Origin: CAIPFQ01 sp035480615
GTDB taxonomy: Bacteria; Chlamydiota; Chlamydiia; Chlamydiales; SM23-39
Assembly: GCA_035480615.1 (NCBI GenBank)
Contig: DATIHO010000078.1
Location: 1-21,497 of the forward strand
Direction: 5' to 3'
Length of the DNA: 21,497 bases
The stretch's first letter is position 1. Each line of letters starts with the position of its first letter. A program made the translations under genes and the position numbers. Positions 6,921 to 14,929 of the stretch are shown piece by piece. The notes below the pieces were generated by a model. It was not told where the DNA came from. It searched no databases and saw nothing but the letters and a program-made list of their open reading frames with translations.

Positions 6921-8184
6921 AGATGATTGCAAAAAGAAGGCTGATGATCCAAAAGCGGAGAACCACTTTCGTTTCAGGCCAGCCTTTGTATTCAAAATGA
7001 TGATGCAAAGGAGCGATCAGGAAAATTCTCTTTTTATTTCTATAGCGATAACTTAATACCTGTAAAATCACTGAAAGCGCTTCAGCGACAAAAATAGCGC
7101 CGGCAATCGCTAAAATGATCTCGCGCCTTAATAACACAGCAGAAACGCCCAGCACCCCTCCCATCGCAAGCGACCCCGTATCGCCCATAAACACTTGCGC
7201 AGGATAGCCGTTGTACCATAAAAAACCGAGCGCTGCTCCGGCAAGCGCAAAGAGATAGACGGCGATCTCTCCGCTTCCTTCAATGTAGAGAATATTCAGG
7301 TAGCGAGCCAAATCGATATGGTTCGATAAAAACGCGAAAATAGATAAAACAAGAGACACCATCAACAAGCATCCCGATGCCAATCCATCCAACCCATCCG
7401 TCAAATTCACCGCATTCGATGCTCCTGTGATGACCACCACGATGAGTAAAAAAGAAAGAATCCTTAACCACCCGTCGAAAATCCAAACGGGATCTTTCCA
7501 AAAAGGGACATAAAATTGTTCGATATACTCACGCGTATTTAGTTGCACTGTCGCAAGCCGTTTTGGCCCTCCTTCCTGACTCAGTCCGGACGCGGCAAGC
7601 GGCCTGCTGCGGCTATGCCCCTTCCCTTTGTTTGTTGATCCAGTGAATAAAATTTGCTCTTTTGCGGTTGGAGGCCGAAACATTTTTTTTCCGGCAATCA
7701 TATTGGTAACGCTGGGACATAAAAGGTAGAAAGCGATGAGAGAAGAAAAAAGGACTTGAACCAGGAACTTCTTTTTCGCTTTGAGCCCTTTGCTATTTTT
7801 GTATCGGAGCTTGAGATAATCGTCGACAGCTCCCAGGATTCCCAGCCAAAGCGTGGTCAAGAAAAGGAGCAAAGTGAAAGCGCTGCGCAAATCCATCCAT
7901 AACATCAAAGAAGCGATCATCGAGGAAAGGATCAAAACGCCTCCCATTGTAGGAGTGTCTTTTTTCTTTCCATGAAGCTCCGCAAGAAGGGGACATTCTT
8001 CTATCCGAATCGTTTGGCCGATCTTCAATTCATAGAGTTTTTTAATAAAACGGGGCCCAAGCAAAATGGTAAACAAAAGGGATGTCGCGGCAGCAAAAAT
8101 CATCCGTGTTGAAAAATAGAGAAACGCAGAGGGTACTTTTAAATGAAAAAAGTCGCGCAGCCATTCACAAACTAAAAGAAGCAT
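6895..8184 (-). CDS. mraY: Phospho-MurNAc-pentapeptide transferase MraY, with extra loop segment
   Basis: This polytopic membrane enzyme transfers phospho-MurNAc-pentapeptide to undecaprenyl phosphate, forming lipid I. Visible motifs are KKDTPTMGG (74-82), the Asp pair in GAVDDYLK (D121, D122), NLTDGLDGLASG (260-271), GDTGSLAMGG (334-343) and APLHHHFEYKGWPE (391-404). About ten hydrophobic helices are present. At 429 residues it is longer than the usual 330-365. Much of the excess is a polar Gly/Ser/Arg/Lys segment at about 178-213, in the loop before EYIEQFYVPFWKDP. ATG 8184-8182 overlaps the murF stop by one base (TGATG), so the two are translationally coupled. All catalytic residues remain, so the protein is probably functional. 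Confidence 0.95.
   Translation of the reverse strand: MLLLVCEWLRDFFHLKVPSAFLYFSTRMIFAAATSLLFTILLGPRFIKKLYELKIGQTIRIEECPLLAELHGKKKDTPTMGGVLILSSMIASLMLWMDLRSAFTLLLFLTTLWLGILGAVDDYLKLRYKNSKGLKAKKKFLVQVLFSSLIAFYLLCPSVTNMIAGKKMFRPPTAKEQILFTGSTNKGKGHSRSRPLAASGLSQEGGPKRLATVQLNTREYIEQFYVPFWKDPVWIFDGWLRILSFLLIVVVITGASNAVNLTDGLDGLASGCLLMVSLVLSIFAFLSNHIDLARYLNILYIEGSGEIAVYLFALAGAALGFLWYNGYPAQVFMGDTGSLAMGGVLGVSAVLLRREIILAIAGAIFVAEALSVILQVLSYRYRNKKRIFLIAPLHHHFEYKGWPETKVVLRFWIISLLFAIISIASLKFQ
7546..7653 (-). other. Apparent in-frame insertion within mraY
   Basis: These 36 codons (MraY residues about 178-213) encode a segment rich in Gly, Ser, Arg and Lys with no hydrophobic character, between two well-conserved stretches (KKMFRPPTAKE and TREYIEQFYVPFWKDP). 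The DNA is GC-richer than the rest of the gene and contains near-repeated GCAAGCCG/GCAAGCGG words. Boundaries are estimated from where family-like sequence stops and resumes, not from an alignment. Confidence 0.5.
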
Positions 8185-9509
8185 CAGAGAAAAAGGGCAT
8201 CCATTTGCATATTTCGAGATCCTTTCACTAAAACCACATCGCCCGGACTCATGAGATTCGTTAAACGGGCTTTCAGTTTTTTGAGATCCATAAAAAATTC
8301 AGCCGGCTTTTTTATTGAAAAACTTTCGAAAAGCGGCTTTGCCTCCTCGCCAAATACGAGGGCGATATCAAAATATTCTAGCGCGAGCTCCCCAATTTCT
8401 TCATGCGCATTTTTGGAAAAACTCCCAAGCGGCGACATCGTTCCCAAAACGGCGATCCGTTTGCCCCCTTTTTCCGGCTGCGGCAAACTGCAAAAAGCCG
8501 CCTTCATCGATTCCGGGTTCGCATTATAAGCGTCATTGATAAACACGATCCCCTCTTTTTCTATTTTTTCAAAACGCATCTTGGGCGGTTTTAAAAAAGG
8601 AAGACGCGCATTGATTTGGTCCCATTCAAGTTTCAACAGGCGCGCGGCGCCGGCTGCGGCTAAAAAATTATGAAGCAAATGAGTCGCTTGAAACGGCAGA
8701 TCGAACTGATAGGCCCGCACGCCTCTTTCATCGAGCACGAAATGGCTCCCTTGCGAAGAGAGGAAATAATCGGCTCCCCGATCCTTCAAAGAAAAGACCA
8801 CCTTTTCCCCGGGCGCATTTCGAAAACTCGAATATTGGGACAGCTCTTGAAAATAGATAGCGGTTTTGAGTTTCGGGCTGGAGAAAATTTCCGCCTTGGC
8901 CTTAGCGATTTCTTCAAGCCCTCCCGGAAAGTGGGCCGCATGGGCAAGCGCCACTTTTGTCACAAGAGCCACCTCTGGCTGGGCAATCTGAAGAAGAGCG
9001 GCGATATCTCCCGGCTCGCTCATCCCCATCTCGAGGACAAAAATCTCTTCCCCCCCTTCCCGATTTAAAATCGAAAGGGGCAAAGTCAGTTTTGTATTAT
9101 AATTTCCGGGCGTGCACCCGACTCTATATTTTGCCATTAACAATTCAGCGAGAAAATCCTTGGTCGTCGTTTTGCCAACTGAACCCGTTATCCCGATTAC
9201 TTTAGCGCCGCTTGCCGATAGATCTTCACGCGCCAATTCCTGAAGGGCAGCCTGGACGTTTTGGACAGGAAATAGATAAAGGCCAAAATTGGGTCCGGTA
9301 TAACTTTTTTCCACCACTGCTCCTAACGCCCCTCTTCGGCTGACCTCGCCTAAAAATCGATGCCCGTCGGTTTGTTCCCCCTTCAAAGCAAAAAACAGCT
9401 CGTTTTGCCTGATGTTTCGGCTATCTATTTGATAGCCGGCCACGGGCAATGGTTTATTCCATGCGATCTCCAAGCTTTGTGCAATCTGGGATAAGGGGAT
9501 ATTGCGCAT
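8184..9509 (-). CDS. murF: UDP-MurNAc-tripeptide:D-Ala-D-Ala ligase MurF
   Basis: This ATP-dependent Mur ligase adds the D-Ala-D-Ala dipeptide to the cytoplasmic UDP-MurNAc-tripeptide. It has 441 residues from the chosen ATG at 9509-9507, preceded by AGAG at five bases. An upstream TTG (9563) would add 18 unconserved residues and seems less likely. The N-terminal UDP-binding domain has DSRNIRQNELFFALKG (29-44). The ATP P-loop is GITGSVGKTTTKDF (106-119). The central domain has EMGMSEPGDIA (160-170). The C-terminal domain has NDAYNANPESMKAA (325-338) and VLVKGSRNMQMD (426-437). It is transcribed with mraY, the conserved chlamydial murF-mraY order, and ends in a one-base overlap. Confidence 0.95.
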   Translation of the reverse strand: MRNIPLSQIAQSLEIAWNKPLPVAGYQIDSRNIRQNELFFALKGEQTDGHRFLGEVSRRGALGAVVEKSYTGPNFGLYLFPVQNVQAALQELAREDLSASGAKVIGITGSVGKTTTKDFLAELLMAKYRVGCTPGNYNTKLTLPLSILNREGGEEIFVLEMGMSEPGDIAALLQIAQPEVALVTKVALAHAAHFPGGLEEIAKAKAEIFSSPKLKTAIYFQELSQYSSFRNAPGEKVVFSLKDRGADYFLSSQGSHFVLDERGVRAYQFDLPFQATHLLHNFLAAAGAARLLKLEWDQINARLPFLKPPKMRFEKIEKEGIVFINDAYNANPESMKAAFCSLPQPEKGGKRIAVLGTMSPLGSFSKNAHEEIGELALEYFDIALVFGEEAKPLFESFSIKKPAEFFMDLKKLKARLTNLMSPGDVVLVKGSRNMQMDALFL

Positions 9510-9621
9510 AACATCTCTACTTTTTATCTCGTTATTTATAACTGTTTTTTTAAAGGGATACAAGAGAAATTTTTTATAATTTACAGAAATAACAAAATAA
9601 CAAAATCATAATTATAATTAA

Positions 9622-9650
9622 TTGAAAATTAATACTAATTATGTTAAAAT
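9622..9650 (+). promoter_or_regulatory. Candidate promoter for the USP effector gene
   Basis: TTGAAA (9622-9627) and TAAAAT (9645-9650) are separated by 17 bases, in the AT-rich gap between divergent murF and the USP gene. A start near 9657 would leave a short leader carrying AAGGA (9662-9666), nine bases before ATG 9676. The match is good, but the surrounding AT content weakens it. Confidence 0.45.
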
Positions 9651-9675
9651 CTAGTTAAAAAAAGGAACCATAATT

Positions 9676-12297
9676 ATGACCATTTCCTGGTTACCGCCAG
9701 CAGTGCCCATCTCAGCACCGCCGCCATTGCCCGTAAATTCGCTCCGAAACAGAATAACGTTCGAGTCAAATTATTATGGCAGACTCAATGCACCAAAATA
9801 CTTCAATAATCTATATGATTATGTCGGCTTAGACTCAACTCTGAGATCAAGCGCCAATCCACATAAGTATACCGTCTTAGACCCAAGTCTGAGATCCAAT
9901 CTATATGAGTATACCGTCTTAGACTTAAGCGACAATGATTTCGCTCAAAGCTTTACAGGTCCGAGTAACGATATAGCCTTGACTAACGGCACAGCCCCAA
10001 ATTCAACCACTGACACAAGCGGATCTGCATCAACAGCTCTCATGCCATACTGGCAGGCAGCTAGTGAAGACCCCCTTATTATTCGAAGAACACAAAATTT
10101 TCTCTCTTCCCCCACCTTAGACTCAATTCTTGAATCAGGTCCTTCTAGCGAAGCTCCCACTCCAAACGTTACAGCCCTGAAGAACGGCGGCGTAGTCCTG
10201 GATCAGGATACCGTCGTAGCCGTATTCCGGGACAAGGTCGTCGTAGTCCTGGATCAGGATAGCGTCGTAGTCCTGAATCAGGATGGCGACGTAGTCCTGA
10301 AGGCAAAACTGAATAACGGCGGCGCAGCCCCAACAGAAGCCCCGACTGCAGGCCCGAATAACACAGGCCAGGTTGAAGACAAGGGTAACGGCGCAGACCT
10401 GAACGCAGTCCCAAATAACGATGGCGCAAAATCCGTTAAAGCAGAACTCGGTAAAGCAGAACTCGGTAAAGCAGAACCCGGTAAAGCAGAACCCGGTAAA
10501 GCAGAACCCGCTAAAGCAGCCCCGACTCTAGTCCAGACTGCAGCCCTCATTTGGCAGAAGGCACAAAGTATCTTGGGCCTGGGTAATCCAGCAGCTGCAA
10601 GCCCGAATAACACAGGCCCGACTGCAATCCTGACTAACATACCCCCGACTGCAAGTCCAAGCCCGAGTAGCAGCATCCCGACTGCAAGTCCGAGTAGCAG
10701 AATCCCGAATAGCGCAGCTCCGCCCCGAGTCCCGACTGCAGCCCCCATGCTGGGTCCGACTGCAACTCCAAAAACCCCGACCCCCGGCCCGACTGCAACT
10801 CCACCAAAAACCCCGACCCCAGGTCCGACTCCAGCCCAGGGTGGCAAAGGCCCGACTCCAAGCCCGAGTGGCCCGAATAATCCAATCAAGGTTGAAGCCA
10901 ATAACGGCGGCGCAGAGTCAGTTAAAGTAGTCCCCGTTACAGCAGAACCCGTGAAAGCAGCCCCGACTTCTGCCCCCAATTGGCAGCAGAGGCTACTAAC
11001 AATTTTGGGTCTGGGTGTTCTTGTCACTTTGATAGGTGCGGAATCAGCCAACAGCATAGAGATATCAGATTCTCCGGTGGAAGTCAAGGAGCACAAACTA
11101 GAGATTGAAACTGATCAGGGCAGATGGGTAGTGACATGCAAGCTGCCTCAAGGTGTAGATACAAACGCAATCAAAACATTGCTTCGTGAGCGCTTCTTAA
11201 CACAACTACCATTCTCCGTACAAAAAGGGGATACCGTAACATTGAGCTTCGGAGAGACTGCAACAACCAAGGCTAAACTAAGTTTGACAAGACAACAGAA
11301 AACAATCACGGAACAAAAATTGGCTCCGCCTGGGGCTGGGTCGGTATCCGAGTTTCAGCAATGGAATGGTTTGTTCGAGACGCTCAAAAAACACAAATCC
11401 ACTGCCCTCGCCACCTTGACCCAAGATCCCCAATCCAATGCCGTCAAGAAACAGAGCCCCATTGGCTTTGTCAATGATGGCAGCGATTGCTCATTGAATG
11501 CACTCCTTCAAACAATGCTTGCCAACCCAATTTGGAAAAATGCGCTGAAAGCCAGTAAGAATCGCGAGATCTCTGAAATAGCGAATCTCTATGAAGATCG
11601 ACAACGCCGAGGCATCGATACAGCGTTACCTTCGCAGACGCTTCGTGAACAATTTCTACCACAATTACAAGCCGAACACGGACAGCAAGATGCTCATGAA
11701 TACTTAGTGAAACTTATTGAGATGATGGAAGAAGAAAAGACCCAAGAACTCCAAGAACTCTTGGTGAAACGCGCTTCTGTGTATGAAGATGAGGTCGACA
11801 ACAAATTCATAGTAGAACTTCTAATGAATAACGAAACACCACAATATCCTGAGATTAAAGTGCCTGTACCCAAGAACGGAAATTTTACAGAAGCTTTCAA
11901 AAGCTCATTCGTCTCCAAAGATGTGGGTCGTGTTGAGCTTTTCGAAAAAGCCCCTGCCATCTTGCCAATCCTTATACAGCGTGGAGCAATGAACGTAAAC
12001 TATAATCCTGCTGAAATCGACGTTCCTTTCTCTTTGGAATTCCCAAGAGAACACCTCATTTCGTCTGCTCAGGAGGACGACCTTGGTTATACACTGCAAA
12101 GTTTTACGGTGCATAGCCGCAGCCGCAGCAAGAACGCTAAAGGCGAGTACAGCGGCCATGAAATCGCCTATGTAAGAAGCGAGAATGCCTATTGGAAAAT
12201 CAATGATGAGGAAGTTACGCCCATTGGACACTCTGATTTTATAAAAGAGGCCAAAAAAGCCCACCTTCTTAATTACGCCAAAAACACCAAACCTTAA
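9676..12297 (+). CDS. Putative effector: repeat/proline-rich protein with ubiquitin-specific protease (C19) domain
   Basis: This 873-residue protein is modular. Residues 1-170 are Ser/Asn/Pro-rich with small repeats (TVLDPSLRS / TVLDLS). Residues 173-209 carry VVLDQD-type repeats and 256-280 carry KAELG/KAEPG pentapeptide repeats. Residues 310-430 are Pro/Thr/Ala-rich, and a hydrophobic membrane-spanning segment lies at about 439-454. From about 595 a USP/C19 peptidase is visible: Cys box GFVNDGSDCSLNALLQ (597-612) with nucleophile Cys605, QQDAHEYL (670-677), and His box GHEIAYVR (827-834) with His828, closed by WKINDEEVTPI, where Asn843 or Asp844 would complete the triad. This cleaves ubiquitin in eukaryotes, so a host target is inferred. 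The layout parallels ChlaDub proteins, which use an unrelated CE-clan domain. Confidence 0.8.
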   Translation: MTISWLPPAVPISAPPPLPVNSLRNRITFESNYYGRLNAPKYFNNLYDYVGLDSTLRSSANPHKYTVLDPSLRSNLYEYTVLDLSDNDFAQSFTGPSNDIALTNGTAPNSTTDTSGSASTALMPYWQAASEDPLIIRRTQNFLSSPTLDSILESGPSSEAPTPNVTALKNGGVVLDQDTVVAVFRDKVVVVLDQDSVVVLNQDGDVVLKAKLNNGGAAPTEAPTAGPNNTGQVEDKGNGADLNAVPNNDGAKSVKAELGKAELGKAEPGKAEPGKAEPAKAAPTLVQTAALIWQKAQSILGLGNPAAASPNNTGPTAILTNIPPTASPSPSSSIPTASPSSRIPNSAAPPRVPTAAPMLGPTATPKTPTPGPTATPPKTPTPGPTPAQGGKGPTPSPSGPNNPIKVEANNGGAESVKVVPVTAEPVKAAPTSAPNWQQRLLTILGLGVLVTLIGAESANSIEISDSPVEVKEHKLEIETDQGRWVVTCKLPQGVDTNAIKTLLRERFLTQLPFSVQKGDTVTLSFGETATTKAKLSLTRQQKTITEQKLAPPGAGSVSEFQQWNGLFETLKKHKSTALATLTQDPQSNAVKKQSPIGFVNDGSDCSLNALLQTMLANPIWKNALKASKNREISEIANLYEDRQRRGIDTALPSQTLREQFLPQLQAEHGQQDAHEYLVKLIEMMEEEKTQELQELLVKRASVYEDEVDNKFIVELLMNNETPQYPEIKVPVPKNGNFTEAFKSSFVSKDVGRVELFEKAPAILPILIQRGAMNVNYNPAEIDVPFSLEFPREHLISSAQEDDLGYTLQSFTVHSRSRSKNAKGEYSGHEIAYVRSENAYWKINDEEVTPIGHSDFIKEAKKAHLLNYAKNTKP
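10192..10303 (+). repeat. In-gene degenerate repeats encoding VVLDQD units
   Basis: The word GTAGTCCTGGATCAGGATA and near copies recur within the USP gene, at about 10192, 10249 and 10270, with a shorter GTAGTCCTGAAG end. They encode alternating valine-rich and Asp/Gln patches (residues about 173-209). In-frame expansion of a coding repeat explains them; they are not CRISPR. Confidence 0.7.
10436..10519 (+). repeat. 15-base coding tandem repeat (KAELG/KAEPG)
   Basis: About five and a half copies of a 15-base unit, consensus AAAGCAGAACYCGGT, lie head to tail in the USP gene and encode the pentapeptide K-A-E-(L/P)-G. Adjacent copies differ by a single C/T base, which suggests recent slippage expansion. 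Confidence 0.85.
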
Positions 12298-12342
12298 AGG
12301 GTTGGCAATTGCAGGCTTCGTCCCTTCGGATCAGCGAATGAG

Positions 12343-12371
12343 TTGACCTCATTTCCCATTTCTTGCACAAT
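12343..12371 (+). promoter_or_regulatory. Promoter of tRNA-Cys (and probably rsmI)
   Basis: TTGACC (12343-12348) and CACAAT (12366-12371) are spaced exactly 17 bases apart. Transcription from about 12378 would begin roughly nine bases before the mature tRNA 5' end at 12387. No other promoter is seen before rsmI. Confidence 0.6.
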
Positions 12372-12386
12372 GGATGCCATTTCTCG

Positions 12387-12457
12387 GGTGGCATAGCCAA
12401 GTGGTAAGGCAGGGGCCTGCAAAGCCCCCATCCTCGGTTCGAATCCGAGTGCCACCT
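12387..12457 (+). tRNA. tRNA-Cys (anticodon GCA)
   Basis: This is a full cloverleaf read by eye. The acceptor stem pairs GGTGGCA with TGCCACC and is followed by discriminator T, the usual base for tRNA-Cys. The D arm is GCC-AAGTGGTAA-GGC. The anticodon arm is GGGGC-CTGCAAA-GCCCC, with anticodon GCA. The variable loop is four bases. The T arm is CTCGG-TTCGAAT-CCGAG. The CCA end is not encoded (TTC follows). It sits 18 bases before the rsmI start. Confidence 0.96.
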
Positions 12458-12475
12458 TCATTAAATCTATGAGTT

Positions 12476-13303
12476 TTGCAATTGCCTCTTTATATTGTCG
12501 CAACTCCTATTGGCAATCTCGAAGACATTTCCCAAAGAGCTCTCAAAGTTTTAGGAGAATGCGATGCTATTTTATGCGAAGACACGAGGCGCACCGCTAT
12601 CTTGCTGCGCCATTACGGCCTAAAAAAAGAACTCGTTCCCTACCATAAATTCAATGAGGCGAAATCATTAGAAAATATTTTAAATCGAATCGCATCGGAA
12701 GAACAGATCGCCCTTTGTTCAGATGCGGGGACGCCTTGCATCAATGATCCGGGAGGGCGCTTAATTGCCGCCTGCGCCCATCGAAACCTCCCTTTTACCG
12801 CTATCCCAGGCCCCTGCAGCCTGATCAACGCTCTTGTACTCTCCGCTTTTGAAACAAAAACGTTCCAATTTATCGGCTATCTTCCCAAAAACGCCAAAGC
12901 CGTCTTAAAAAGCGCCCTTTTCTATCCAGGAGTCAGCATCGCCTTTGAAAGCCCTGAAAGATTGAATGCGTCCTTGCGGATGATTGACGCGCTCGATCCG
13001 AAGCGCTCATTGGCCGTAGCCCGGGAGATGACCAAAATGTTTGAAGAATGCAGGCGGGGCATCGCGGCAGAGCTTTTACAGCATTTTACGAAAAAGTTGC
13101 CAAAAGGAGAGATCGTGTTAGTGATTGGGCCGCAGGGCGCGCCGGAAATATCGATGGATATGGAAGAATGTGTCCAATTGCTGCAGGAAATGCACGGCCT
13201 TTCTCTCAAAGAAGCGATCAAGCAGGCCGCCCGTTTTTTAAAGCTTCCGAAAAGCGTCGTTTACAAAAAAATCTATTCTCTGAAAACTGATTTTCAGGCA
13301 TGA
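12476..13303 (+). CDS. rsmI: 16S rRNA (cytidine-1402-2'-O)-methyltransferase RsmI
   Basis: This 275-residue tetrapyrrole-methylase-fold enzyme 2'-O-methylates C1402 of 16S rRNA. Motifs are YIVATPIGNLEDISQRAL (6-23), CEDTRRT (34-40), SDAGTPCINDPG (82-93), IPGPCSLINAL (110-120), FIGYLPK (132-138) and AREMTKMFEE (near 180-190). The C-terminal extension is normal for the family. The start is TTG at 12476, since the conserved sequence begins almost at once and the nearest ATG (12469) is in another frame; the TTG at 12482 is possible. No convincing Shine-Dalgarno sequence is present. With only 18 bases after the tRNA, it is probably co-transcribed and released by tRNA 3' processing. Confidence 0.93.
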   Translation: MQLPLYIVATPIGNLEDISQRALKVLGECDAILCEDTRRTAILLRHYGLKKELVPYHKFNEAKSLENILNRIASEEQIALCSDAGTPCINDPGGRLIAACAHRNLPFTAIPGPCSLINALVLSAFETKTFQFIGYLPKNAKAVLKSALFYPGVSIAFESPERLNASLRMIDALDPKRSLAVAREMTKMFEECRRGIAAELLQHFTKKLPKGEIVLVIGPQGAPEISMDMEECVQLLQEMHGLSLKEAIKQAARFLKLPKSVVYKKIYSLKTDFQA

Positions 13304-13307
13304 TCTG

Positions 13308-13325
13308 TATACCCAAACAATTCAA
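13308..13325 (+). repeat. Possible remnant of the palindromic repeat's left end
   Basis: TATACCCAAA, two or three differing bases, then ATTCAA: the same layout as the left ends at 267 and 17047. It lies in the 42-base gap between rsmI and groEL3. No matching right arm is seen, so it is either a decayed copy or coincidence. Confidence 0.35.
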
Positions 13326-13345
13326 CATCTGATTGAGGCAAGTAT

Positions 13346-14929
13346 ATGAGCGCAAATTCAAAAAAAATCATTTTTGCAGAAGAAGCCCTTGAGGCTCTCG
13401 TCGATGGAATCAACCAAATCGCCGACGTGGTTGCGATCACTCTCGGTCCTCGCGGACGCAATGTCGGTCTGCAAGCATCGTGGGGATCTCCGACGATTAC
13501 AAGCGACGGCAACAGCATCGCAAAAGATATTGAAATCAAAGATTCTTTTATCAATACCGGCGCTTCAATGGCCAAGGAAACAGCAGCGAAAATTAAGGAA
13601 AAATCGGGAGACGGGACGACAACAGGGATTGTCCTTTTGCGCGCGCTTGTTCAGGCGGGGGTAAAAAATATCGCCGCAGGAGCCAGCCCTATCGCAATCA
13701 AACGGGGCATGGATAAAACGTTGGGGGTTCTTTTCAAAGAGATCGATGCAATGGCAACTCTAGTCAAGGATGGACGGGATACCCGAAATATCGCCACAGT
13801 ATCCGCTTCCGCGAACGAAGAGATCGGCAATTTGATCGGCGAATGTTTTAATAAAGTAGGAAAAACCGGAGTCGTCACGATTGAAGAGGGAAAAGCGACC
13901 GAAACATCGATCGAAATTGTGGAAGGCATGCAATTCGACAAAGGCTATGCAAGCGCTTATTTCTGTACGAATGGAGAGAGAATGCTGGCGGAGATGATGG
14001 AGCCGAATCTCCTCATTACCGACAAAAAAATCACTTCCGCCCAGGAAATCCTCCCGCTTTTGCAGCATGTCGCTTCAACCGGACAGGAATTGGTGATTAT
14101 CGCGGATGACATTGATGGAGACGCGCTCTCGACCCTGGTGATCAATAAACTGCGCGGTATCATAAAGGTAGCGGCCCTAAAAGCTCCGGCATTTGGAGAC
14201 CGAAGAAAAGCAATGCTCGAAGATATTGCGATTCTCACAGGCGGCCAGGTAGTGAGCGAAGAGAAGGGGATGCTGCTTCGCGAGGCCGAGCCGGATGTTC
14301 TTGGGAAAGCAAACCAAATCATCATCGGCAAAGAAAAAACAACCATTATTGGAGGCAAAGGGAACCCAAATGAGATCAAGGCGCGCATCGCTCAAATCGA
14401 TGCCGAAATCAAGAGCGCCTCTTCCAATTACGACACAGAAAAGCTTGAGGAACGAAAAGCGAAATTACAGGGAGGGGTTGCTGTCATCAAAGTGGGCGCG
14501 CCTACTGAGGCGGAAATGAAGCAAAAGAAACAGCTTTTTGAAGACAGCCTCAATGCCACTCGCGCCGCTCTTGAAGAGGGGATCGTCGCTGGAGGCGGCA
14601 TTACGCTTCTTCGCGCGGCACAATCCCTTTCACTTCCCGAGCTCTCAAAAGAAGAAGCGATCGGCGCCTCGATTCTGCTCAAAGCGTGCGAAGCACCTTT
14701 TAGACAAATCGTACTGAATGCCGGTTTGGACGCTTCTATCGTGTTGCACGAAGCGCTTGCACACGAAGAAAAGACATTTGGGTTCAATGCAATTCTAGAA
14801 AAAGTGGAAGATCTATTTCAATCGGGTGTGATCGATCCGGTCAAAGTGGTAAAAAACAGCCTGGCTCACGCAGTCTCCATGGCAGGAATCGCTCTTCTAT
14901 CCGAGGTTGTTATCGTCGATGATAAATGA
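13346..14929 (+). CDS. groEL3: GroEL paralog (chlamydial GroEL2/3 type chaperonin)
   Basis: This 527-residue group I chaperonin subunit keeps the ATPase elements: LGPRGRNV (33-40), GDGTTT (88-93), Asp400 in LFEDSLNATRAALEEG, and IDPVKVV around Asp497. The apical-domain segment MQFDKGYASAYF (195-206) resembles the substrate/GroES contact region of canonical GroEL. The protein ends at VVIVDDK and lacks the Gly-Met repeat tail. No groES gene is adjacent. Chlamydiae encode three GroELs; the neighbourhood with murF, mraY and a metallophosphoesterase gene fits the CT755 (GroEL3) locus. GAGG lies 10 bases before ATG 13346. The next gene begins with GTG directly after the stop. Paralog number 3 rather than 2 is inferred from position. 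Confidence 0.9.
   Translation: MSANSKKIIFAEEALEALVDGINQIADVVAITLGPRGRNVGLQASWGSPTITSDGNSIAKDIEIKDSFINTGASMAKETAAKIKEKSGDGTTTGIVLLRALVQAGVKNIAAGASPIAIKRGMDKTLGVLFKEIDAMATLVKDGRDTRNIATVSASANEEIGNLIGECFNKVGKTGVVTIEEGKATETSIEIVEGMQFDKGYASAYFCTNGERMLAEMMEPNLLITDKKITSAQEILPLLQHVASTGQELVIIADDIDGDALSTLVINKLRGIIKVAALKAPAFGDRRKAMLEDIAILTGGQVVSEEKGMLLREAEPDVLGKANQIIIGKEKTTIIGGKGNPNEIKARIAQIDAEIKSASSNYDTEKLEERKAKLQGGVAVIKVGAPTEAEMKQKKQLFEDSLNATRAALEEGIVAGGGITLLRAAQSLSLPELSKEEAIGASILLKACEAPFRQIVLNAGLDASIVLHEALAHEEKTFGFNAILEKVEDLFQSGVIDPVKVVKNSLAHAVSMAGIALLSEVVIVDDK

Noticed and set aside
9510..9563. Upstream TTG start extending murF by 18 codons
   Set aside because: The added residues are not MurF-like, and the internal ATG at 9509-9507 has a better ribosome site and gives the normal family N-terminus.
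10436..10519. CRISPR-like short repeats
   Set aside because: The units are 15 bases with no unique spacers and lie in frame in a gene; they are coding tandem repeats.
10278..11096. Long minus-strand frame of 272 codons opposite the USP gene
   Set aside because: Its Val/Gly/Leu-rich composition is what the complement of Pro/Thr/Ala codons gives; the plus strand has the recognisable USP domain.
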